A DNA stretch of 12,987 bases from Chitinophaga pinensis. Its GTDB lineage: Bacteria; Bacteroidota; Bacteroidia; Chitinophagales; Chitinophagaceae. The notes below the pieces were generated by a model. That model was not told where the DNA came from. It saw nothing but the letters and a program-made list of their open reading frames with translations, and made no database searches. Below, one piece after another: positions 8,023-12,987 of this stretch. The translations under genes were made by a program, and so were the position numbers. The DNA lies in assembly GCA_943331145.2 (NCBI GenBank), contig CALQKL020000043.1, positions 1-12,987 on the forward strand. The letters run 5' to 3'. Within the stretch, counting starts at the first letter, position 1. Every line of letters starts with the position of its first letter.

Positions 8023-8763
8023 ATGAAAAAAATATTCACGGTTATTTGTTTCCTTCCAGTTTTTGCTTTCGCACAGCAAAAAGAAAAAAACGCACAAGTA
8101 CAACAAAGGGTTCCATTAAATAATTTCATTGATAGTTTTAGTTATTCAATCGGCTTAAACGTTGCCAATAGCTTAATACAACAAGGCGTAACCACTTTGA
8201 ATATTGGCGCGATGAGTCAGGCGTTTATTGACATGATGACGAATAAAGACAAGCAATTGACCACTGATATGGCTAATGCAATTATTCAATCTGAACTTCA
8301 AAGAATTGCACAAAGCAAAGTGGCACCGGTAGAAGACAATAATTTAATGGGTAAAACAATCCCTGATTTTGAGCAAGCCGATGTTAATGGAAAAATGGTA
8401 AATATCAAATCATTTAGAGGTAAATATGTATTGATTGATTTTTGGGCAAGTTGGTGTGGACCATGCAGAGGAGAAAATCCTAATGTAGTAGCTGCATTTA
8501 ATAAATACAAAAGCAAAAACTTCACCGTTCTTGGAATTTCATTGGATAAATCAAAAGACAATTGGATAAAAGCAGTTAACGATGATGGTCTAGCTTGGAC
8601 CCAACTAAGTGATTTAAAATTTTGGAGCAATGCCGTTGCGCAACAATTTGGCATACAAAGTATTCCTCAAAACTATTTGATAGATCCCAATGGAATTGTA
8701 ATTGGTAAAAATTTACGTGGAAGTGATTTGGATGCGAAATTGGAAAGTATATTCAATAAATAA
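8023..8763 (+). CDS. exported TlpA-type thioredoxin fused to an FKBP N-terminal (Mip-like dimerisation) domain
   Basis: The 246-residue protein has a signal peptide (1-18, ending FAFAQ), so it acts in the periplasm. Residues about 34-98 match the FKBP_N domain of Mip/FklB prolyl isomerases: DSFSYSIGLNVANSLIQQG, then AMSQAFIDMM, then a helix. In Mip this part forms the dimer. The expected FKBP catalytic domain is absent. In its place, residues about 108-246 form a TlpA/AhpC-TSA thioredoxin domain with GKTIPDFEQADVNGK, the redox site WCGPC (144-148) and the cis-proline P215 in SIPQNYLIDPNG. The likely role is disulfide reduction or isomerisation of exported proteins. An 80-base spacer with a short quasi-palindrome lies upstream and a strong terminator follows, so it may be a single transcription unit. 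Confidence 0.88.
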   Translation: MKKIFTVICFLPVFAFAQQKEKNAQVQQRVPLNNFIDSFSYSIGLNVANSLIQQGVTTLNIGAMSQAFIDMMTNKDKQLTTDMANAIIQSELQRIAQSKVAPVEDNNLMGKTIPDFEQADVNGKMVNIKSFRGKYVLIDFWASWCGPCRGENPNVVAAFNKYKSKNFTVLGISLDKSKDNWIKAVNDDGLAWTQLSDLKFWSNAVAQQFGIQSIPQNYLIDPNGIVIGKNLRGSDLDAKLESIFNK

Positions 8764-8783
8764 TTAGAAAGATTAAATACTAC

Positions 8784-8822
8784 AAACTAAAAAAGACCTT
8801 TTAATAAGGTCTTTTTTAGTTT
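8784..8822. terminator. strong bidirectional terminator, 17-bp perfect stem
   Basis: Positions 8784-8800 pair without mismatch with 8806-8822 around the loop TTAAT. The core is AAAAAAGACCTT / AAGGTCTTTTTT, giving a T-run in both directions. It lies 20 bases past the thioredoxin-fusion stop and 17 bases past the small peptide gene on the other strand, so it can serve both convergent units. Confidence 0.93.
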
Positions 8823-8839
8823 TAAAATAACTTCAAATA

Positions 8840-8992
8840 TTAGTTACAAATACATCCTGGACGATTTGGACAAATCTCTTTTTTTGTTTGCTTTGACAAA
8901 TTACTTTCATTATTTGAGTGGCTAATTCCAATTGAAATGATTGCAAATAATATCAAACTTAAAACAATTTTATTTTCGCGTATAAGTTGCAT
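8840..8992 (-). CDS. small exported Cys-containing peptide, 50 residues, unknown function
   Basis: On the minus strand an ATG (8992-8990) opens 50 codons to TAA (8842-8840). The peptide starts MQLIRENK, continues with a hydrophobic stretch VLSLILFAIISIGISHS (about 10-26) typical of a signal peptide or membrane anchor, then a polar Ser/Asn/Lys linker, and ends CPNRPGCICN with cysteines at 41, 47 and 49. It begins 24 bases after the sucD stop on the same strand and ends 17 bases before a strong terminator, so it fills the space at the end of the sucD unit. I do not recognise a family. Small secreted peptides with C-terminal cysteines are known in Bacteroidota, but assigning this one to a named group would be a guess. 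Confidence 0.6.
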   Translation of the reverse strand: MQLIRENKIVLSLILFAIISIGISHSNNESNLSKQTKKEICPNRPGCICN

Positions 8993-9016
8993 AAAAATAG
9001 ATTTTAAATCACTTCA

Positions 9017-9892
9017 TTATTTCTTTAACGCTTCAGCCATTGTTTTACCAATATCAGCCGGACTAGCTACAACGTGAATGCCGCATTCGCCCATGATTTT
9101 CATTTTAGCTTCTGCTGTATCATCAGCACCACCAACAATTGCACCAGCATGTCCCATTCTTCTTCCTGGAGGCGCTGTTTGTCCTGCGATAAATCCTACA
9201 ACCGGTTTTTTATTTCCTGTTGATTTGATATAATGAGCAGCTTCAGCTTCCATTCCACCACCGATTTCACCAATCATTACAATTGCTTCTGTTTCGTCAT
9301 CGTTCATCAATAATTCAACCGCTTCTTTTGTTGTGGTTCCGATGATTGGATCACCACCAATTCCGATTGCAGTTGAAATACCTAAACCAGCTTTCGCTAC
9401 TTGATCTGCAGCTTCGTATGTTAATGTTCCTGATTTTGAAACGATTCCTATTTTACCTTTTTTGAAAATGAATCCTGGCATGATACCCACTTTACATTCT
9501 TCAGCAGTAATTACACCTGGGCAATTTGGACCAATCAATCTTGAAGTAGTTCCTTTTAAATAATTTTTTACTTGTACCATGTCTTGTACAGGAATTCCTT
9601 CAGTAATACAAACAATCAATGCTATACCTGCTTCTGCAGCTTCCATGATGGCATCAGCAGCAAATGCTGGTGGTACAAAAATGATGCTCACATTTGCACC
9701 TGCTAACTTAACAGCATCGGCAACGGTGTTAAACACTGGTTTGTCTAGATGTGTTTGACCACCTTTTCCTGGAGTTACACCACCAACTACATTGGTTCCA
9801 TACTCAATCATTTGTGTAGCATGAAATGTACCTTCGGTTCCTGTAAAACCTTGTACAATTACTTTTGAATCTTTGTTTACTAAAACTGACAT
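9017..9892 (-). CDS. sucD: succinate-CoA ligase (ADP- or GDP-forming) alpha subunit
   Basis: SucD binds CoA and carries the phosphohistidine of succinyl-CoA synthetase, the substrate-level phosphorylation step of the TCA cycle. The 291 residues match the family. Seen in order: the CoA-binding Rossmann start VIVQGFTGTEGTFH (11-24), GGVTPGKGG, FVPPAFAADA, LIGPNCPG (119-126), GKIGIVSKSGTLTYE (146-160), GEIGG, and GRRMGHAGAIVGG with the phosphorylated histidine H248. No residue looks out of place. The beta subunit gene sucC is not in the window, which is common where the two are unlinked. The gene follows purK on the same strand after 98 bases and has a good promoter motif of its own. Confidence 0.97.
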   Translation of the reverse strand: MSVLVNKDSKVIVQGFTGTEGTFHATQMIEYGTNVVGGVTPGKGGQTHLDKPVFNTVADAVKLAGANVSIIFVPPAFAADAIMEAAEAGIALIVCITEGIPVQDMVQVKNYLKGTTSRLIGPNCPGVITAEECKVGIMPGFIFKKGKIGIVSKSGTLTYEAADQVAKAGLGISTAIGIGGDPIIGTTTKEAVELLMNDDETEAIVMIGEIGGGMEAEAAHYIKSTGNKKPVVGFIAGQTAPPGRRMGHAGAIVGGADDTAEAKMKIMGECGIHVVASPADIGKTMAEALKK

Positions 9893-9930
9893 GTTATTTA
9901 TTAATAAAAATGGTGAAATAAAAATTTTCG

Positions 9931-9938
9931 CAAAGATA
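9931..9938 (-). promoter_or_regulatory. candidate -7 element of the sucD promoter
   Basis: The minus strand reads TATCTTTG, an exact TAnnTTTG match, about 38 bases before the sucD ATG. A GTTG 15 bases upstream could be a poorly spaced -33 element. The same octamer precedes purE. Confidence 0.45.
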
Positions 9939-9990
9939 GGGTTTCATCTTTAACAACGGATTTGTGGGCTTGAATTTGTTTTACAAAAAC

Positions 9991-11121
9991 TCAATTCGAT
10001 TTTGCTTTTACAAACAAACAATGTTTGATTTGATTGGCTTTATGCAACAGCTCTTGTTTTTCAATGCTCAATATGGTAACATGCCCCATTTTTCTACCGG
10101 GCTTGGTTTTTGCTTTACCATAAAGATGTACAAATACATTTTCCATTTTAAGCACTTCATTTAAACCATCATAAAATACTTCCCCTTCGTGGTGTTCTGC
10201 TCCAATAATATTTACAAGTGCCGATGGCATAATGACATCTGTATTTCCTAAAGGATAGTTGAGCATCACACGCCAAAGCATATCAAACTGGCTGCTGTAA
10301 TTACCTTCGATGCTGTGATGGCCGCTATTGTGTACGCGTGGGGCAATTTCATTTACAAGCACATTGTCGTTTTTATCTGCAAACATTTCAACTGCAAAAA
10401 TGCCTGGACTATTTAATTTTTTTACCACGTTAATGGCTATGGCTTCCGCTTTCCAAAACACCTTTTCGGGAAGAACTGCTGGGCAAATTTGATAACTGAG
10501 CAAATTTAGTGAAGGGTCAAAAACCATGTCAACGGGTGGATAAATAGCCGTTTCCCCATTATTGGCAACAGCAATAATAATCGCAATTTCCTGTTTAATG
10601 TCAACCATTTTTTCAAGAACTGCAGGTGCATCAAATCCAACTGAAATATCTTCTGATTTCCTTAATAATTGAACGCCTTTTCCATCATAACCACCACTGC
10701 CTAATTTATGAACCGCTGGTAAAAAATGAGTATGATTATTTAATTCTGTTTTTGTTTGTGTAACGACAAATTCACTGGTTGGAATTTCATGTTGTTTGTA
10801 AAAATTCTTTTGATGAATTTTATTTTTGATTATTCTCAATGCTTCAGGTTTGGGGTAAACCGTTATGCCTTCGGCTGCCAATTGCTCAAGTGCCTCAATG
10901 TTAACATGCTCAATCTCAATGGTAATGGCATCCAATTTTTTACCAAAATTGTACACGTCGTCAAAATTGGTAATATCGCCTTTTATAAAGTGATGGCAAA
11001 GATGTGCAGATGGTGCATGCACATCGTTTTCCATTACATAAGTCTCAACGGGATAATTTATAGCCGACTGAAGCAACATGCGGCCCAATTGACCTCCACC
11101 TAAAATACCTACTTTTTTCAT
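9991..11121 (-). CDS. purK: 5-(carboxyamino)imidazole ribonucleotide synthase (PurK)
   Basis: PurK uses ATP and bicarbonate to make N5-CAIR from AIR, the substrate of PurE. The 376-residue ATP-grasp protein opens with the family signature KKVGILGGGQLGRML (2-16). It then has the EIEHVN segment around 70, the flexible loop KLGSGGYDGKGVQ near 140-150, an EKMVDIKQEIAII strand, and the metal-binding LVNEIAPRVHNSGHHSIEG segment, followed by the PurK C-terminal domain ending in GRKMGHVTI. All marks of a working enzyme are present. The start is fixed by the LGGGQLGRM signature immediately after the ATG. It lies divergent from hpd and upstream of sucD; purE is about 4.2 kb away on the same strand. Confidence 0.96.
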   Translation of the reverse strand: MKKVGILGGGQLGRMLLQSAINYPVETYVMENDVHAPSAHLCHHFIKGDITNFDDVYNFGKKLDAITIEIEHVNIEALEQLAAEGITVYPKPEALRIIKNKIHQKNFYKQHEIPTSEFVVTQTKTELNNHTHFLPAVHKLGSGGYDGKGVQLLRKSEDISVGFDAPAVLEKMVDIKQEIAIIIAVANNGETAIYPPVDMVFDPSLNLLSYQICPAVLPEKVFWKAEAIAINVVKKLNSPGIFAVEMFADKNDNVLVNEIAPRVHNSGHHSIEGNYSSQFDMLWRVMLNYPLGNTDVIMPSALVNIIGAEHHEGEVFYDGLNEVLKMENVFVHLYGKAKTKPGRKMGHVTILSIEKQELLHKANQIKHCLFVKAKSN

Positions 11122-11125
11122 TTGG

Positions 11126-11154
11126 CAAATATAATTATTAAAAACTTCAACAAA
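11126..11154 (-). promoter_or_regulatory. purK promoter, -33/-7 pair, possibly leaderless
   Basis: On the minus strand TTTG (11154-11151) is followed after 17 bases by TATATTTG (11133-11126), a good fit to the Bacteroidota sigma-A pattern. Only four bases (CCAA) separate the -7 element from the purK ATG, so the transcript would start at or within a base or two of the start codon. Confidence 0.55.
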
Positions 11155-11179
11155 TCTATTCTATGAATTTCATCAACAC

Positions 11180-11204
11180 TTAATAAAACAATAGGTTTTA
11201 TTAA
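11180..11204. repeat. perfect 10-bp inverted repeat in the purK/hpd spacer
   Basis: TTAATAAAAC and GTTTTATTAA flank the 5-base centre AATAG. The size and symmetry fit an operator for a dimeric regulator placed between the divergent genes. There is no T-run that would make it a terminator, and neither flanking gene ends here. Confidence 0.5.
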
Positions 11205-11271
11205 TCAATTCTGGATTTTGGAAGACCATTTTATAAAAAAGTTAAAATAAAATTACACAACAAAAAATATT

Positions 11272-11279
11272 TACCTTTA
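11272..11279 (+). promoter_or_regulatory. candidate -7 element of the hpd promoter
   Basis: TACCTTTA matches TAnnTTTG except for the last base. No TTTG is seen at the -33 distance. A start about 5-7 bases downstream would put the following hairpin at the very 5' end of the hpd transcript. Confidence 0.3.
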
Positions 11280-11285
11280 ACCCCA

Positions 11286-11312
11286 AATTGCTTTATTCGT
11301 TAATAAGCAATT
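11286..11312 (+). promoter_or_regulatory. hairpin or operator in the hpd leader
   Basis: AATTGCTTTATT (11286-11297) pairs with AATAAGCAATT (11302-11312) around the loop CGTT. This gives eleven base pairs with one bulged T. It lies 27 bases before the hpd ATG. It is not followed by T residues on the plus strand, so it is not a terminator. It may be a 5' stabilising hairpin of the mRNA or a palindromic protein-binding site. Confidence 0.5.
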
Positions 11313-11339
11313 CTTACAAAAAAATAAAAAATACAATTT

Positions 11340-12434
11340 ATGTCAACCGATTTTTTGCCACTTCAAGGTACCGATTACGTAGAATTTTATGTTGGTAATG
11401 CTAAGCAGGCCGCACATTTCTATAAAACAGCTTTTGGTTTCCAATCATTAGCTTATTCTGGTCCTGAAACAGGCACTATGGATAGGGTGAGTTATGTAAT
11501 CAGACAAAATAAATTGACTTTTGTTCTAACGACGCCATTGAGAACCAACAACGCTATTGCGGATCATGTTTACAAACATGGAGACGGGGTAAAAGTCTTG
11601 GCCTTAATGGTAGAAGATGCTGCAGATGCATGGAAACAAACGACTTCAAGAGGTGGAAAATCATACATGGAACCTAAAACATTAAGTGATGAAAATGGAG
11701 AAGTGATTTTAAGTGGCATCCATACTTACGGAGATACCGTTCATTTATTTGTAGAAAGAAAAAATTACTCCGGTGTGTTTATGCCAGGATTTAAAAAATG
11801 GGAATCAAATTACAACCCTGAATCCACTGGCTTATTATATGTTGACCATTGCGTGGGTAATGTGGGGTGGAATCAAATGAATCCTTGGGTAAAATTTTAT
11901 GAGGATGTAATGGGTTTTAAGAATATTTTATCTTTCGACGATAATGATATTTCTACGGAATATTCCGCTTTGATGAGCAAAGTAATGAGTAATGGAAACG
12001 GGTATGTAAAATTTCCAATAAACGAACCGGCAGAAGGAAAGAAGAAAAGTCAAGTTGAAGAATATCTTGAATTTTATAATGGCGAAGGTGTGCAACACGT
12101 TGCTATTGCAACCAATAACATCGTTGAAACTGTTACAGAACTTAATAAGCGCGGTGTTGAATTTTTAAAAATACCAGCCAGTTATTATGAAACTGTATTA
12201 GATAGAGTTGGAAAAATTGACGAAGACCTTTCACCGCTTAGTGAACTGGGCATATTGATTGACCGTGATGATGAAGGATATTTACTTCAAATTTTCAGTA
12301 AGCCATTAGAGGACCGACCAACATTATTTTTTGAAATTATTCAAAGAAAAGGAGCCAAAAGTTTCGGGAAAGGCAACTTTAAAGCGTTGTTTGAAGCATT
12401 AGAAAGAGAACAAGATGCTAGAGGAAACCTTTAA
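11340..12434 (+). CDS. hpd: 4-hydroxyphenylpyruvate dioxygenase
   Basis: HPPD converts 4-hydroxyphenylpyruvate to homogentisate in tyrosine breakdown, using non-haem Fe(II) and O2. The 364-residue protein has the two glyoxalase-like (VOC) halves: the N-terminal one from TDYVEFYVGNAKQAAHFY, the C-terminal one from about 165. The iron ligands are visible as H170 (YVDHCVGNV), H253 (GVQHVAIAT) and E332 (FFEIIQR). The C-terminal gate helix region GKGNFKALFEALEREQ is intact. The related hydroxymandelate synthase is less likely because the FFEIIQR and GNFKALFEA context is that of HPPD. No homogentisate dioxygenase or other tyrosine catabolic gene lies in the window. The spacer upstream has two inverted repeats that may regulate it. 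Confidence 0.96.
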   Translation: MSTDFLPLQGTDYVEFYVGNAKQAAHFYKTAFGFQSLAYSGPETGTMDRVSYVIRQNKLTFVLTTPLRTNNAIADHVYKHGDGVKVLALMVEDAADAWKQTTSRGGKSYMEPKTLSDENGEVILSGIHTYGDTVHLFVERKNYSGVFMPGFKKWESNYNPESTGLLYVDHCVGNVGWNQMNPWVKFYEDVMGFKNILSFDDNDISTEYSALMSKVMSNGNGYVKFPINEPAEGKKKSQVEEYLEFYNGEGVQHVAIATNNIVETVTELNKRGVEFLKIPASYYETVLDRVGKIDEDLSPLSELGILIDRDDEGYLLQIFSKPLEDRPTLFFEIIQRKGAKSFGKGNFKALFEALEREQDARGNL

Positions 12435-12493
12435 AAATCAAAAATATATTTAAACAGAAAATAAATTGAGTTGTATTTCGTTTTAATGTCACT

Positions 12494-12987
12494 ATGAAAA
12501 ACTACTTAATCAATTTTACAGCCACTTTAGCAATTTTAATATTGCTTACATTTAATGGAAACGCTCAAGATTCATACTTGGGTGATAATAAAGCAGCGAA
12601 TCGATTAGCAGCAACTTTGTCAAAAGCAGAGGATTCTGTTATGAAGCAATTCAAAAGCAAAAACCTTGTTTGGCCTCCTTCTGCAGTATATGTACGTTCG
12701 TTCAAATACGATCGTCAATTGGAAGTATGGGTAAAAGACGATTCTGCAAAAAAGTTTGTACTTTTTAAATCCTATAAGATTTGCATGCAAAGTGGCACGA
12801 TGGGACCCAAAAGAATGGAAGGCGACTATCAAGTACCAGAAGGATTTTACCACATCAATGAATTTAATCCCAACAGCAATTATCATTTATCTCTAGGCCT
12901 AAATTATCCAAATGCATCTGATCGTATCTTAAGCGATTCCGTAAAACCAGGCGGTGCAATTTATATCCATGGTAATTGTGTTTCCAC
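12494..12987 (+). CDS. exported YafK-type L,D-transpeptidase (YkuD fold) protein, 3' end outside window
   Basis: The open frame from ATG 12494 runs off the window after 164 codons. It starts with a signal peptide (about 1-25, MKNYLINFTATLAILILLTF, ending NGNAQ), so the protein acts in the periplasm. The domain then shows KICMQSGTMGPKRMEGDYQVPEG, HINEFNP, SLGLNYPNASDR and PGGAIYIHGNCVS. These follow the YafK (DpaA/LdtF) branch of YkuD proteins, where IHGNCVS precedes the S-x-G-C catalytic cysteine; the window stops just before that cysteine. Family members cut or form peptidoglycan cross-links with meso-diaminopimelate. It lies 59 bases after hpd with no terminator seen between them. Confidence 0.85.
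   Translation, partial: MKNYLINFTATLAILILLTFNGNAQDSYLGDNKAANRLAATLSKAEDSVMKQFKSKNLVWPPSAVYVRSFKYDRQLEVWVKDDSAKKFVLFKSYKICMQSGTMGPKRMEGDYQVPEGFYHINEFNPNSNYHLSLGLNYPNASDRILSDSVKPGGAIYIHGNCVS

Noticed and set aside
9964..10164. Plus-strand open frame across the 3' end of purK
   Set aside because: It lies almost wholly inside purK, its translation has no domain-like pattern, and purK is certain, so it is a shadow frame. The same holds for the opposite-strand frames inside bshC, the M16 genes, the thioredoxin fusion and the last gene.
11221..11240. Similarity of AGACCATTTTATAAAAAA to the left arm of the terminator at 1690-1718
   Set aside because: There is no matching right arm here, so no hairpin forms. 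The likeness is short and A/T-dominated, so chance is a sufficient explanation.
1..12987. Mobile elements, CRISPR arrays, tRNA or rRNA genes, phage or defence genes
   Set aside because: No transposase, integrase, regularly spaced repeats, tRNA-like cloverleaf or defence-type protein is recognisable; the content is ordinary chromosomal metabolism.

Overview
The window looks like chromosomal DNA from a Bacteroidota bacterium, probably near the Chitinophagaceae. The base composition is AT-rich and Shine-Dalgarno sequences are nearly absent. Several upstream regions carry the Bacteroidota -7 promoter motif TAnnTTTG. The gene content also fits: a BshC bacillithiol gene, a paired M16 peptidase operon, and an FKBP_N/thioredoxin secreted protein. 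The taxonomic guess rests on these features, not on a search.

Layout from left to right. Positions 2-76 are the end of a RimO-like methylthiotransferase (TRAM domain). bshC follows on the + strand (87-1688), intact except for one in-frame TAG at codon 139. A bidirectional terminator (1690-1718) separates it from a minus-strand block of purE (5773-5288), an M16 peptidase with a full zinc site (5191-3881), and an M16 partner without a zinc site but with a C-terminal LolA-like region (3842-1743). Divergent from purE is a plus-strand run: a short transaldolase (5946-6599) with a strong terminator, a TrpG/PabA glutamine amidotransferase (6674-7246), a TrpF-like protein whose catalytic residues are replaced (7262-7942), and an exported FKBP_N-thioredoxin fusion (8023-8763) ending at a 17-bp terminator stem. 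Convergent with it are purK (11121-9991), sucD (9892-9017) and a 50-residue Cys-containing exported peptide (8992-8840) that is too short for usual gene calling. The divergent purK/hpd spacer holds two clear inverted repeats. hpd (11340-12434) follows, and the window ends inside an exported YafK-type L,D-transpeptidase-fold gene, just before its catalytic cysteine.

Most of the window is housekeeping metabolism: de novo purine synthesis (purE and purK, two consecutive steps encoded about 4.2 kb apart), the TCA cycle (sucD), pentose phosphates (tal), aromatic or folate precursors (trpG/pabA), tyrosine breakdown (hpd), thiol chemistry (bshC) and envelope proteins. I see no mobile element, CRISPR array, tRNA or rRNA. 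The places worth a second look are the bshC amber codon, the active-site-less TrpF homologue beside trpG, the Mip-like dimerisation domain fused to thioredoxin, the small Cys-rich peptide, the possibly leaderless purK promoter, and the palindromes upstream of hpd.
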